DNA of 64,000 nucleotides from Cytophagales bacterium (GCA_004293905.1 RDZE01000014.1:1-64000), one strand, 5' to 3'. Shown: positions 34,504 through 44,248, counted from the first letter of the stretch. A program made the numbers and translations. The notes: generated by a model from the letters alone, not told the origin.

Positions 34504-34533
34504 AAAAGGGTAATTTTTGCAAATTACCCTTTT
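34504..34533 (-). terminator. Hairpin between gldM and gldN
   Basis: A perfect 13-bp inverted repeat (AAAAGGGTAATTT at 34504-34516 and its complement at 34521-34533) has only a four-base loop. It lies between the gldM stop (34567) and gldN start (34439). The T-run is short on the minus strand, so it may act as an attenuator or mRNA end-stabiliser rather than a full stop. Confidence 0.65.
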
Positions 34534-34566
34534 ATTTTTTTATTATTCCTAAAAAGTTCAGTTCTT

Positions 34567-36162
34567 TTATCTTACGTTGAATGCTAAACTTCTTTTTGTA
34601 ATATTAACGGTTTCTGTTCCACCAGAGGGGCTTGTACGCAACACTGAATTTACTTTGATAGTAACACCATCACCTTTTTTCAAACCTAAGCTTGATAGAT
34701 TCAATGTGCTACCGGGAAACTGTTGTTTTTTAGCAATATCGCCGCCTTTGATTACTGCTACTTCCATACCCGTAATTTGATAATTACATTCTTTGGGTAG
34801 TAAAGAGAAGAAGTTAGGGTCAGGTTTTGCTTTTACCATTACCGCTACTGACAAAGGCACGGGAGAAGATTCATCTATTTCTGCTCCTGTGTTAGGGTTT
34901 ACCAACACTAAAGTAGGAGGAGGAGTAGGTTTTACATCAAAATCACGCGCACCTATTTGAGTTCCGTTTTGGCTAACCGCAACAGTTACTTTACCTAAGT
35001 TAGGAGGTACGATAGTAACGGCATCGCTGCTACCACCTTTAATAATACGTGCACCATTCGTTGCTGAAAAACTTGGGTCGTAAGAAGCACCTAAAGCAGG
35101 TACTAAGAATGCCCATTCATTAAAGCAGTTTTGGTACATTACTAAGTTAGCACCTTTAGGTACTACGGTAAGTTCTGGACTGATTACTTTATATTTACCT
35201 TTTACAACAAAAGTAGTATCTTTTCCACGGTTATTGAAGATAATTTTACCTTCCCAAGGCACTTCACCTGCGCCACCTGCAACACGTTGTGTAACTACAC
35301 CTACGCCTTCTTTCATCTGTACTGCTGCGCCATTGAAGAACATTTGCATTTTTGCATTACTTGCGGCTGCTGAAAGATATAACTTAGCTTTGAATTCGTC
35401 GCCGGGAGCTAAAACTGATGACTCTACAGCTACTACTGCTTCTATCTTGTCAAATTTCAATTCACGTCCGAAATCGCCAGCACCCAATTTTTTCAATACT
35501 TCTTGTTCGTATTTGAGTACTTCGTTTTCTAACTGTGTAACGATAGCAAGGGCGGCTACTACAGGCGTACTTTGGAAACTTGCTTGTGCAAAGTCTTTGT
35601 TTCTTTGTACAGCATCGTCTGCATAGTAAGCTTTGTTCTCGTTTCCGATAGCCAAAGGTGAAAGGTTAGTAATACCCATGTCTTTGAATTGAGTGTTGAG
35701 ATATTTTACATAGTCATTCAAATCTTTTTCAAGAGTATACCCTTTACCTGATTTAGAACCTTCGGGTCCGACCATCAAAACCTCTACTTTGGTTTCTTCT
35801 TTGGGATTTTTTACACCGTGTCCGCCATGCCCAGGTCCATCACCCGCAGTAATTAACTCTTGCTTGATGGCTTCCATCTTTTTGATAAGGGCTTCTGTTT
35901 TAGCGCGAAGTTCTTTTGCACGTTTTACACGTTCTAAACCTTCACGGGCGTTGCCTTCTTTGGCTACTTGTTTTTCAAGGGCAGCTACAGCCCCTTTGCT
36001 TGTTTTTTCGGCTTCTGCGTAAGCGTGCTCCAAACTATCATTAAGGAATATGAATTTATCCATGATAGAGGAACTTACTTGCAAAGCCAGCATAGCGGTC
36101 AGTACGAGATACATCATACCGACCATCTTCTGTCTGGGAGTTTCTTTTGCACCACCTGCCAT
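34567..36162 (-). CDS. gldM: Gliding motility/T9SS motor protein GldM
   Basis: 531 residues. The N-terminal MAGGAKETPRQKMVGMMYLV leads into one membrane helix (about residues 13-33), then a helical region rich in lysine and glutamate, and several periplasmic beta domains ending in ITKRSLAFNVR. With GldL it forms the proton-driven motor in the inner membrane that powers secretion and gliding. Length and the NxMVGMMYLVLTAMLAL start match the family. It lies 59 bp downstream of gldL. Confidence 0.96.
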   Translation of the reverse strand: MAGGAKETPRQKMVGMMYLVLTAMLALQVSSSIMDKFIFLNDSLEHAYAEAEKTSKGAVAALEKQVAKEGNAREGLERVKRAKELRAKTEALIKKMEAIKQELITAGDGPGHGGHGVKNPKEETKVEVLMVGPEGSKSGKGYTLEKDLNDYVKYLNTQFKDMGITNLSPLAIGNENKAYYADDAVQRNKDFAQASFQSTPVVAALAIVTQLENEVLKYEQEVLKKLGAGDFGRELKFDKIEAVVAVESSVLAPGDEFKAKLYLSAAASNAKMQMFFNGAAVQMKEGVGVVTQRVAGGAGEVPWEGKIIFNNRGKDTTFVVKGKYKVISPELTVVPKGANLVMYQNCFNEWAFLVPALGASYDPSFSATNGARIIKGGSSDAVTIVPPNLGKVTVAVSQNGTQIGARDFDVKPTPPPTLVLVNPNTGAEIDESSPVPLSVAVMVKAKPDPNFFSLLPKECNYQITGMEVAVIKGGDIAKKQQFPGSTLNLSSLGLKKGDGVTIKVNSVLRTSPSGGTETVNITKRSLAFNVR

Positions 36163-36221
36163 ATTTTATAGAGTATGTTTAAGTGTTTTTAAATTTCATT
36201 TTATTTACAGAGAAGCGCAAA

Positions 36222-37058
36222 TTAGGCTTTCATTGCTGCCAACATACCACCATAAACTTTGTTTAGAGAGGTGATATTGGTAGTAAGTCCAGCTAATTCT
36301 TCTTTGAATTTTTGTGTATCTTTGCTTGCTTCGGTAACATTTTGCATAGCAGAAGCTAATTTACTATAGTATTCACCGATAGCTTTTACGTGCTTGTCTG
36401 TGTTTTGGATTTCTACTGAGTAAATAGCATTCAGCTCTGTAAGATTTTTAGTCAAACCTTGTATTTGAGCATGGTATGCTTTGATGTCATTAGAGGCATT
36501 TGCCAATGATTGGGCAGCAGTTACTGTAGTTTGGAAAGCCTTGTTCATTTCTACTATAGAGTTAGAGGCTAATTTCACATTTTTAGCGTATTCGCCTGTA
36601 GCTACAGATGCATCTGCTAAAGCAGTCATTTTTGATACATTAGCGGCTAAATCTTGCATACCTTTACCGAATTGATCGATGGTGGCAGGGTTGATTTTGT
36701 CAGCCAATGCTTTCTCGAGAGCTGCCATTTTAGAGGCAGTGCTTTCGTCTATTTGTCTTGCGGGACCAGCCGAGCCTAAATTGGCAAGATTAAGTCCTTT
36801 GGAATTGGGGTCTTTCAGCTCAGGGAATAAGCGTGACCAATCGGGGCGTTCGTTCTCATCGTGAATAGGCATGGCTACCCCTAATAAGAAAAGGAATGCT
36901 TCTGTAAGAAGTCCGATGGTAAGCATTTCGCCTGCGAAGGGCCAGTGCATGATTTTGAACAATGCACCTACAATTACTACCGCAGCACCCACGCTGGTTA
37001 CTCTCGGAGCTATTTGAGCATAGAAATACTCATAGAAACTTGTTTTTTTGCTACTCAT
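36222..37058 (-). CDS. gldL: Gliding motility/T9SS motor protein GldL
   Basis: 278 residues. Two membrane helices (about residues 20-36 and 42-64) flank the typical IMHWPFAGEML turn, with glutamates E44 and E53 in the second helix, one of which is the proton-carrying residue in studied members. The long cytoplasmic C-terminus is helical with many alanine, lysine and threonine residues. It forms the inner-membrane motor with GldM. Second gene after gldK, with a 108-bp gap. Confidence 0.96.
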   Translation of the reverse strand: MSSKKTSFYEYFYAQIAPRVTSVGAAVVIVGALFKIMHWPFAGEMLTIGLLTEAFLFLLGVAMPIHDENERPDWSRLFPELKDPNSKGLNLANLGSAGPARQIDESTASKMAALEKALADKINPATIDQFGKGMQDLAANVSKMTALADASVATGEYAKNVKLASNSIVEMNKAFQTTVTAAQSLANASNDIKAYHAQIQGLTKNLTELNAIYSVEIQNTDKHVKAIGEYYSKLASAMQNVTEASKDTQKFKEELAGLTTNITSLNKVYGGMLAAMKA

Positions 37059-37166
37059 GTTTTTCTAAAAGTTTAAAGATTAGAAACTGTTTTTTTTAAA
37101 TTTAGTAGTTTTTCGGTTTAAAATTAATAACTAATTTGAATTATGCAATAATCATGCAGTTTTTTT

Positions 37167-38372
37167 TTAAAACTCACTTCCAGATGATCGTCCTAAATAG
37201 GTCATTGCACAACGGAAGCCTATAGAAGTAGAGGCTGAATCCCAGTGTTGGTAGGTACGTGTGCCTGTTTCGCAATAGTAGGCGATATCTTTCCATGAAC
37301 CTCCGCGCACTACGCGACGGTTATTAATATCTTTAGGGTCGTCAGAAGTAGGAGGGTTGAATACGGGGTTCAAATCCCAAACTACGGGTACTGATGTTTC
37401 GTGGTAAGCATCTTGACACCATTCGGCTATATTTCCTGCCATGTCATAAAGTCCATAGTCATTGGGGAAATATTGTGCTACGGGTCCTGTGTAAGCGAAG
37501 CCATCATCGTAGTAGTTACCTCTACCGGGTTTGAAGTTGGCTAACATACAGCCTAATGTATTTCTTAGGTAAGGTCCGCCCCAAGGGTATTTGGCTAAAT
37601 CTCTTCCTCCTCTGGCGGCGTATTCCCACTCTGCTTCGCTGGGTAAGCGAAAACGAGGTGCGGCATACTCTTTGGGTTCTTCTCTTACTACGTGTTGGAA
37701 ATAACTCAAATGGAATGTTCTCCATTGGCAGAATAAATTAGCAGCATACCAATCTACACCTACTACGGGGTAGTCGTCAAAAGCGGGGTGTTTGTAGTAG
37801 TATTCCATAAGGGGGTCGCCCATGTGGTGTGCATACTCATCTAACCATCTTTTTTCGTCAGGTAATATTTTAGATTTTACATCATCAAAGGTTGGCTGCT
37901 CGGGGTCGCCTGTAGCTCTGTTGATGAATATCTGCGTCATTACTTGTTCTTGGTAATCAGAGGGCAATGTTTCTACATTGTCTTGATTTTCGGGGTCACC
38001 ACCTGAATAAGCAACGCACAAATCTGCGAATAATCGATATTGATTGTTGGTTACTTCGGTTTGATCCATGAAGAACGCACTAATCGTGATTTGTTTGTTG
38101 AAATTAATTTGTGTGGCGGCGGGGTCTTCGTCGGCTTGTCCCATGTGAAAAGTACCAGAGGGCACTACGATCATTCCTGTAGGAATGTATTGTGTGTATC
38201 CGGGTCTTACTTCATCAAACAAAGGAACTTCTCCTCCAGAGCCGTTGATTCTTGATTCGAGAGAGTTTGAGTCGCCTTTCTTATTAAAAAGAAAACAGCT
38301 TTGTAGCATGAAAGGCAACAACATGATCAACCATAATTTTTTGTGGTATAGACTCATTTTCATTTTATTCAT
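37167..38372 (-). CDS. gldK: Gliding motility/T9SS lipoprotein GldK
   Basis: 401 residues. A lipoprotein signal peptide (lipobox MLQSC, cysteine 26) is followed by a sulfatase-modifying-factor/formylglycine-like (SUMF1) domain: FHMGQADEDP, FFMDQTEVTN, RFRLPSEAEWEYAARGG, YDMAGNIAEWCQDAY, RRVVRGGSWKD, IGFRCA. GldK makes the outer-membrane-associated ring with GldN. Alternative starts at codons 4 and 6. A minus-strand TAAGTTTG element lies 35 bases upstream. Confidence 0.96.
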   Translation of the reverse strand: MNKMKMSLYHKKLWLIMLLPFMLQSCFLFNKKGDSNSLESRINGSGGEVPLFDEVRPGYTQYIPTGMIVVPSGTFHMGQADEDPAATQINFNKQITISAFFMDQTEVTNNQYRLFADLCVAYSGGDPENQDNVETLPSDYQEQVMTQIFINRATGDPEQPTFDDVKSKILPDEKRWLDEYAHHMGDPLMEYYYKHPAFDDYPVVGVDWYAANLFCQWRTFHLSYFQHVVREEPKEYAAPRFRLPSEAEWEYAARGGRDLAKYPWGGPYLRNTLGCMLANFKPGRGNYYDDGFAYTGPVAQYFPNDYGLYDMAGNIAEWCQDAYHETSVPVVWDLNPVFNPPTSDDPKDINNRRVVRGGSWKDIAYYCETGTRTYQHWDSASTSIGFRCAMTYLGRSSGSEF

Positions 38373-38406
38373 AACACCTAAACAGTTTATTACTTCTTTT
38401 TTTAAA

Positions 38407-38414
38407 CAAACTTA
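38407..38414 (-). promoter_or_regulatory. -7 element of the gldK operon
   Basis: On the minus strand TAAGTTTG matches TAnnTTTG, about 35 bases before the gldK start at 38372. No -33 element at the usual distance is clear. Confidence 0.4.
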
Positions 38415-38522
38415 GTGCTAATTTTTATTTTTAGGTAGCACATAAGCATATTTTTGTATAGATAACGATGTATTTTTTGAATTATTTTATTGTGGTTCTT
38501 GAAAATTAATTAATCTCTTAGT

Positions 38523-39509
38523 TTATTCTTTTCCTGGATGTCTTGGGGTTCTTACGATTTTTCTTGGAGTTGGTATTTCTATAGGTATAATATAGCTGAG
38601 CATTATTTCGTGTGATGTGTTTTGTTTGGCACTTTGCCCTCCTAAAGTATAATCAAAACTGTATGCGGCTCTCCAATAATTTTTTCCTGCGGGCATATTA
38701 GCTCCTACAATAATAGAAGCAGCGTCTTGGTATCGGTACGCAAGTCCTCCCCAAAGTGTATATTTTGGGTTAAGATAAAAATAGCCTAAGGCTGATAAAT
38801 CTACCGAAAATGTATTTAGGTCTGATTTGATAAGTGTTGAGGGGACGATACGGAGTTTATTAGATACTTCAATATTATAGCCTGCGATAAGATAACCTGT
38901 AAGTGCCAATGGGTTTTTTTGGTTATTTGTGCCAAAGTTGAAATTGGCATTATTAAGGTGATTCATGCTGGCTCCGATGAATAGTTTTTGGCTTTGTAGG
39001 TAGATACCTGCTGCGGCATCGGGTTGTATTTGTGTTTCTAAGGTATTTAGTATGAGGGGGTCTCCTGCATCTACGGCTCTTAGTTGGGTGAAGTCTAATG
39101 TTTTTTGATAAATGCCACCTCGTATACCTATAGAGAGTGTGGTTGTTTTATTGAGGTGCAGATGAAATGCATAGGCGAGTTGTGCTTCGCGATTGGTCAG
39201 AGGGTTAATTTGGTCGTTAGCAAAATAAATACCTACTCCGCTATGAAGGCGAGGGAGGTAGGTTTGAAAACTGATGACTTGTGTATTGATGCCGCTTGCG
39301 TTATCGAAAGAGGGGGAATAGCCTGCCCATTGTGTGCGATGAAATACCGTTGCTTGTGCTTCTCTTTGAATACCTGCGAAGGCAGGGTTTAAATAAAATT
39401 GATTATACATGTACATAGAAAACTGCGCATCTTGCTGCGCGTAAGATGTTTGCAGGCACAGGTATAAGTTTATTAAGAGTATAAGCCAATAACGGTAGTG
39501 TTTTTTCAT
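38523..39509 (-). CDS. PorP/SprF family type IX secretion membrane protein
   Basis: 328 residues. Sec signal peptide ending in TSYAQ, then QDAQFSMYMYNQFYLNPAFAG, the signature start of PorP/SprF proteins, followed by an outer-membrane beta-barrel pattern. Such proteins anchor or help export T9SS machinery or SprB-type adhesins. It starts with ATGA overlap on the hemD stop and lies 150 bp upstream of gldK, so it is part of the secretion cluster. Confidence 0.93.
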   Translation of the reverse strand: MKKHYRYWLILLINLYLCLQTSYAQQDAQFSMYMYNQFYLNPAFAGIQREAQATVFHRTQWAGYSPSFDNASGINTQVISFQTYLPRLHSGVGIYFANDQINPLTNREAQLAYAFHLHLNKTTTLSIGIRGGIYQKTLDFTQLRAVDAGDPLILNTLETQIQPDAAAGIYLQSQKLFIGASMNHLNNANFNFGTNNQKNPLALTGYLIAGYNIEVSNKLRIVPSTLIKSDLNTFSVDLSALGYFYLNPKYTLWGGLAYRYQDAASIIVGANMPAGKNYWRAAYSFDYTLGGQSAKQNTSHEIMLSYIIPIEIPTPRKIVRTPRHPGKE

Positions 39510-40300
39510 GGGTTATTTTTATTAGCTAACATTATATAATTTTCTATTGCTCCTGTCATAGAGGGTGCATTGGGCATAGGGGCTTCGATGTCTAAGATGA
39601 GGTTGGCATCTCTAACAGCTTGGGCTGTGGTAGGTCCGAAGGCGGCTATGCGAGTGTTATTTTGTTTAAACTCTGGAAAATTATGAAACAAAGCGTCTAT
39701 ACCTGAGGGGCTAAAGAAAGCAATGACATCATAATTAATATCTTTGAGGTCTGATATATCGCTGGGTACTGTATGGTATAAAATTAATTCATTGACTGCT
39801 ATATTATTTTTACGTAGAAAGTCTATGGTTTCGTTGCGTCTAATGTCGGAACAGGGATAAAGATATTTTTCGTTTTTGTGTTTTTTGAATAAATCAAAAA
39901 GGTCTGCGGCGGTTTTAGCTCCTACAAAAATTTTTCTTTTTCTGATGACGATGTATTTTTGGAGGTAATTGGCGGTTTGGTCAGATACACAAAAATATTT
40001 CATATCAGGAGGTACTTCTATTTTGGCTTCTTTGCAGAGGTTGAAGAAGTTAGTTACGGCATTGCGACTTGTGAAGACTACTGCTGTGTGGTCAAGAATA
40101 TTGATTTTTTGTTTTCTGTATTCTTTTAGCGTAATGGGCTCTATCTGGATAAAGGGTCTGAAGTCTATTTTGAGTTGGTATTTTCTTGCTAATTCATAGT
40201 AAGGGGACTTTTCGTCTTCTGGTTTGGGTTGTGAAATTAAGATGGTTTGTACTTTTTTCAAACGACTGAGGTCGATGTTTGAGGTTTGAATTTGACTCAT
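39506..40300 (-). CDS. hemD: Uroporphyrinogen-III synthase
   Basis: 264 residues with the loose but recognisable HemD pattern: VQTILISQPKPE near the start, VVFTSRNAVTNFF, FCVSDQTANYLQ, ILYHTVPSD and FFSPSGIDALF, then AAFGPTTAQAVRDANL. It closes hydroxymethylbilane to uroporphyrinogen III in heme synthesis. It lies between a DUF4271 gene (18 bp upstream) and the porP/sprF gene (overlapping ATGA), so it may be expressed with the secretion genes. Confidence 0.9.
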   Translation of the reverse strand: MSQIQTSNIDLSRLKKVQTILISQPKPEDEKSPYYELARKYQLKIDFRPFIQIEPITLKEYRKQKINILDHTAVVFTSRNAVTNFFNLCKEAKIEVPPDMKYFCVSDQTANYLQKYIVIRKRKIFVGAKTAADLFDLFKKHKNEKYLYPCSDIRRNETIDFLRKNNIAVNELILYHTVPSDISDLKDINYDVIAFFSPSGIDALFHNFPEFKQNNTRIAAFGPTTAQAVRDANLILDIEAPMPNAPSMTGAIENYIMLANKNNP

Positions 40301-40318
40301 ACGAACTTTCTTATTGTT

Positions 40319-41524
40319 TTATTGAATTATCAAAAATTTAAGCCCAATTAATAGGGGCGTGAGTTCTGTGGTGCAAAGATAATAAAATAAATAAAGATTT
40401 TTCATTGTGGTCATGTTATTTATTTGATAACTCAGCAAAATTGTTTGGCTGGTATGAAAAATGGCGATGATATAGGGTATAAGTAGGTGGCTGGTTTGGA
40501 GCATTTGGTCGTCTTCGGCAATTTGTATAGAGATGTAGCTTAGAAGGAGTAATGTATAGAAAAAAGTATTGAGGCGAATGGCTTCATAAAAGTGTGTATT
40601 GCAAAGTGCTTTAGTGGGGATAGGTATGGAGAAAATCAGTAGTAGTATATATTTTAGAAGAAAAATAGCCCATACAATGCCTATAAGTATTAGGTAGTGT
40701 AGGCTGAAATACCATAGGTTTTCTTCGGTGTAGTAGTAAAGAGATGAGAGGTTTACGTTTGTCCATACATTTTGGGTTATTTTGTAGAAGAAGGCAATAA
40801 TGGCACTTTGTAATACCATAAAAAAGAGGCTCGCAGAGCCTATGGGGTTGGTATAAATAGTATTATTTCCACTTTTGAATTGTTGGAATACGCTTTTCAT
40901 GCCTAATATCAAACTAAATGTTTTGGGATACAGATTACGCAAGATGGCTATGATGGAAAGCAATACAAGAATTATAATGGTGATGAAGTCGCGGAGATTG
41001 ATTGGGTTGCTTTGGTTTCCTGCTTTTGAGGCTTCATTGATGGTTGCATTATTTTTTTTTGCTACTTGGTTTACTATCCAAATTTGGGGGAGAGGCAATC
41101 TATATTGTGCGTCTACTATAGTAATAAATAATTGTTCTTGTTGGTATTTTTTCTGAAGGCTATCTAAACTCATCGTATACCAACCCTCTTCTTGCAGATG
41201 CTTACAAAGTTGATTATTGATGAATAAATAAGTGTCTTTGTAACTATAAAAGCAAAATTGATAGGTTGGGTAATTGTTGAGATCGAGCCAAAGGCTTAAT
41301 TTATCGGTGTTGCCATGTTCGGTGGGTAAATAAGGAATATAAGCATTTTTCGAGGCACTATAGTATTGCCATTCATATCGCAAATTTTTGATTGGGGTAT
41401 ATTGGTTGGGAAGTAGTAGGTTTGGGTTGTTCTGAGCCCAAAGAGACATAGATAATAATAGCAAGCATAAGATTATTAAACATTTGCGAATAAAGAAGAA
41501 AGTTTGGGTGTATACTTGCATCAT
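40319..41524 (-). CDS. DUF4271 membrane protein
   Basis: About 401 residues from the ATG at 41524 (MMQVYTQTFFF), chosen because a hydrophobic signal peptide ending in LWAQ directly follows; a longer frame starts at 41575. The N-terminal third is soluble, with strands and many aromatic residues, and is likely periplasmic. The rest contains about seven membrane segments (IIILVLLSIIAIL, LFFMVLQSAIIAFFY, AIFLLKYILLLIFSIP and others). This is the conserved neighbour of hemD in Bacteroidota. Function unknown. Confidence 0.8.
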   Translation of the reverse strand: MMQVYTQTFFFIRKCLIILCLLLLSMSLWAQNNPNLLLPNQYTPIKNLRYEWQYYSASKNAYIPYLPTEHGNTDKLSLWLDLNNYPTYQFCFYSYKDTYLFINNQLCKHLQEEGWYTMSLDSLQKKYQQEQLFITIVDAQYRLPLPQIWIVNQVAKKNNATINEASKAGNQSNPINLRDFITIIILVLLSIIAILRNLYPKTFSLILGMKSVFQQFKSGNNTIYTNPIGSASLFFMVLQSAIIAFFYKITQNVWTNVNLSSLYYYTEENLWYFSLHYLILIGIVWAIFLLKYILLLIFSIPIPTKALCNTHFYEAIRLNTFFYTLLLLSYISIQIAEDDQMLQTSHLLIPYIIAIFHTSQTILLSYQINNMTTMKNLYLFYYLCTTELTPLLIGLKFLIIQ

Positions 41525-41664
41525 TGTAGCGTACTTATTTTGGCACGAAAATAGGAAATAATCGTCTGCCTTCAAAAAAAATATTTTTTTTCTTTGTTTT
41601 TTGTAAAGATTTCAGAAATTTACAACTTGAATTTTTAACGATTATAACCATAAAGAAAAAATAT

Positions 41665-42594
41665 ATGAAAATAACTGTTGTAGGAGCAGGCAATGTAGGG
41701 GCTACTTGCGCTGATGTATTGGCTTATCGTGAAGTAGCCAATGAGATTGTATTATTAGATATCAAAGATGGTACTGCCGAAGGCAAGGCTTTAGATATTT
41801 GGCAAAAAGCACCTATCGATTTGTATGATTCTCGTACTATAGGCGTAACCAATGATTATACTCGTACTGCCAACTCTGATGTAGTAGTAATTACTTCGGG
41901 CTTACCACGCAAACCCGGTATGAGCCGCGATGACCTCATTTCGGTTAATGCAGGTATTGTAAAATCTGTTACAGAGCAAATCATACAATACTCCCCTAAT
42001 ACGATTATTATTGTAGTTTCAAATCCTTTAGATGTGATGACTTATGTATCACATGTGGTGGCGAAATTCCCTCGCAATAGAGTAATGGGTATGGCAGGCA
42101 TCTTAGATACAGCACGCTATCGCGCATTTTTGGCAGAAGCCCTTCAATGTTCGCCCAAAGATATTCAAGCAATGCTTTTGGGTGGTCATGGCGATACTAT
42201 GGTGCCTCTCCCTCGCTACACAACTGTTTCGGGTATTCCTGTAACAGAATTGATAGCAAAAGACCAACTCGACACTATAGTAAACCGCACTATCAATGGT
42301 GGTGGTGAATTGGTGAAATTGATGGGCACTTCAGCTTGGTATGCACCCGGTTCGGCAGCCGCACAAATGGTAGAGGCAATAGTAAGAGACCAACGCCGCA
42401 TTTTCCCTGTGTGTATTGCCTTAGAGGGCGAGTATGGTATCAAAGATTGTTACTTGGGCGTACCTGTAGTTTTGGGTAAAAATGGCGTAGAAAAAGTAAT
42501 AGAACTTCAACTGAATGACGATGAGAAAGCATTGCTCGAAATCTCACGTCAAAAAGTACGCGAAGTAATGGACGTATACGACAAAATGAAATAA
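41665..42594 (+). CDS. mdh: Malate dehydrogenase
   Basis: Interconverts malate and oxaloacetate with NAD in the citric acid cycle. 309 residues, the LDH-like form. NAD fold VVGAGNVGATCADVL, LLDIKDG (NAD-selecting aspartate), substrate loop LPRKPGMSRDDL with the catalytic arginines, and the catalytic histidine in GGHGDTMVPLPRY. Cytoplasmic homotetramer in known members. Followed by a hairpin and the tRNA gene. Confidence 0.96.
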   Translation: MKITVVGAGNVGATCADVLAYREVANEIVLLDIKDGTAEGKALDIWQKAPIDLYDSRTIGVTNDYTRTANSDVVVITSGLPRKPGMSRDDLISVNAGIVKSVTEQIIQYSPNTIIIVVSNPLDVMTYVSHVVAKFPRNRVMGMAGILDTARYRAFLAEALQCSPKDIQAMLLGGHGDTMVPLPRYTTVSGIPVTELIAKDQLDTIVNRTINGGGELVKLMGTSAWYAPGSAAAQMVEAIVRDQRRIFPVCIALEGEYGIKDCYLGVPVVLGKNGVEKVIELQLNDDEKALLEISRQKVREVMDVYDKMK

Positions 42595-42651
42595 ATTGCC
42601 TTACGAACTTAATTGTATTGCAAAGCGTTCTTTTAATACTTAATTTATAAG

Positions 42652-42686
42652 CACCTATAAGGCAGAAAAACTCTTATGGGTGTTTA
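42652..42686 (+). terminator. Hairpin after mdh
   Basis: CACCTATAAG (42652-42661) pairs with CTTATGGGTG (42673-42682; one T-G pair) around an 11-base loop. The T-run after it is only three bases, so this is a moderate terminator candidate. Confidence 0.55.
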
Positions 42687-42694
42687 TAAATGAT

Positions 42695-42768
42695 GCATCT
42701 GTAGTTCAATTGGATAGAATATCAGATTTCGGCTCTGAGGGTTGAGGGTTCGAGTCCTTCCAGATGCA
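42695..42768 (+). tRNA. tRNA-Arg (anticodon TCG)
   Basis: Acceptor arms GCATCTG and CAGATGC pair over 7 bp with A73 as discriminator. The anticodon stem TCAGA/TCTGA closes a 7-base loop TTTCGGC, giving anticodon TCG. The T arm has GAGGG-TTCGAGT-CCTTC. The D stem reads GTTC/GAAT, with a G-T pair at its end. No CCA is encoded (CT follows). It stands alone between mdh and the M16 peptidase. Confidence 0.93.
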
Positions 42769-42875
42769 CTAAATACAATAATAGACTCATTTAGGAGTTC
42801 TAAGAAAATAGGTTTAGAATAGAGATTTTTGAAAGGAAAAACCTAACCTGCTGCCCAAATACAAGCAACGTACTT

Positions 42876-44138
42876 ATGACCATACACCCCATCTTCGAAG
42901 CGCACGACAAGGAATGCCAAATTTACCAACTCAGTAATGGTATTAGGATAGTTCATAAGCAGGTTTTACATACTAAAATAGCTCATTGTGGGTTTGTATT
43001 AGATGTAGGAAGCCGTGATGAATTACCTCTACAACAAGGCTTAGCGCATTTTTGGGAACACATGGCTTTCAAAGGCACAAATAAACGTAAGGCTTTTCAT
43101 ATCATCAATCGTTTAGAAACCGTAGGTGGCGAGTTGAATGCTTATACTACTAAAGAAAAAATTTGTTTTTATGCGTCAGTGCTTACTCCTCATTTCGAGA
43201 AAGCCGTAGAATTACTCAAAGACATCACTTTTGACTCTATTTTTCCTGAAAACCAAATAGAAAGAGAAAGAAATGTGATATTAGAAGAAATGGCTATGTA
43301 CCAAGATTCGCCCGATGATGCATTGCAGGACGAATTTGACGCGCAAATCTTCCAAAATCATTCTTTGGGAAATAATATACTTGGCACCACAGAAAGTGTA
43401 GAGAGTTTTGACCGCCAACACTTTCATCAATTCATTCAAGAGAATGTAGATACTCATCGTATTGTTTTTGCTTCTCTTTCTCAACTTCCTTTTGAGCAGG
43501 TAATCAAAAAAGTAGAAAAATATTTAGCACCTATTCCCGAAAAAAGAAGCCATAAAAAAAGGATAACTTTTGAAAGCTATCAGCCTCAAATTGTAGAAAA
43601 AGGCTATCATACCAAACAAGCCTATTGTGCGATAGGACGTACTGCCTATTCGCTTTATGATGAAAAAAGATTGGCATTTGTGCTACTTATCAATATATTA
43701 GGTGGTCCGGGTATGAACTCAAGGCTCAATCTTCAACTCCGCGAGAAACATGGCTGGGTATATGCCGTAGAAGCGTCCTATACTCCTTTTGTAGATACAG
43801 GCTTGTTGGCTATTTATTTTAATACAGAAAGAAAACACCTCAACAAAAGCCTCAATGCGGTAATGAAGGAAATGCAACTACTTCAAGAACAACCCTTAGG
43901 CACTACACAATTGCACCAAGCCAAAGAACAACTAATGGGACAATTGGCTATGGCAGAAGAAAACCATCTAAACTTTATGCTCATGATGGCAAAAAGTGTT
44001 TTGGACTTGGGCAGAGTAACCGCCTTAGAAGCAATTTTTGAAGAAATAAAACTTTTAGAACAAGATAAAATACAACAAGTAGCACAAGAAATATTTGACC
44101 CAGCACAAATGAGTAAATTAATTTATTTACCCGAATAA
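42876..44138 (+). CDS. M16 family zinc peptidase
   Basis: 420 residues of the pitrilysin/processing-protease group. The inverted zinc motif HFWEH is at residues 58-62 (H58, E61, H62), and a third ligand is expected at E137 or E138 in VILEEMA. The C-terminal half with LGGPGMNSRLNLQLREKHGWVY is the R-Y-containing inactive-type repeat. Without a signal peptide it is probably cytoplasmic. It works as a dimer or two-domain clam shell in relatives. Substrate unknown. Confidence 0.92.
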   Translation: MTIHPIFEAHDKECQIYQLSNGIRIVHKQVLHTKIAHCGFVLDVGSRDELPLQQGLAHFWEHMAFKGTNKRKAFHIINRLETVGGELNAYTTKEKICFYASVLTPHFEKAVELLKDITFDSIFPENQIERERNVILEEMAMYQDSPDDALQDEFDAQIFQNHSLGNNILGTTESVESFDRQHFHQFIQENVDTHRIVFASLSQLPFEQVIKKVEKYLAPIPEKRSHKKRITFESYQPQIVEKGYHTKQAYCAIGRTAYSLYDEKRLAFVLLINILGGPGMNSRLNLQLREKHGWVYAVEASYTPFVDTGLLAIYFNTERKHLNKSLNAVMKEMQLLQEQPLGTTQLHQAKEQLMGQLAMAEENHLNFMLMMAKSVLDLGRVTALEAIFEEIKLLEQDKIQQVAQEIFDPAQMSKLIYLPE

Positions 44139-44248
44139 CCCTGAGATTCAGCGAGTTAATTAAAATTTATAAAAAATATTACTTTTTTTTCTAACCCCAC
44201 GCAACCTTCATGCACTTTATTGCATCTTAGCATCAAAGACCCCAATGC

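Noticed and set aside
42695..42768. Degenerate or pseudo-tRNA because of the unusual D stem
   Set aside because: GTTC/GAAT still pairs fully when a G-T pair is allowed, and all other arms are perfect.
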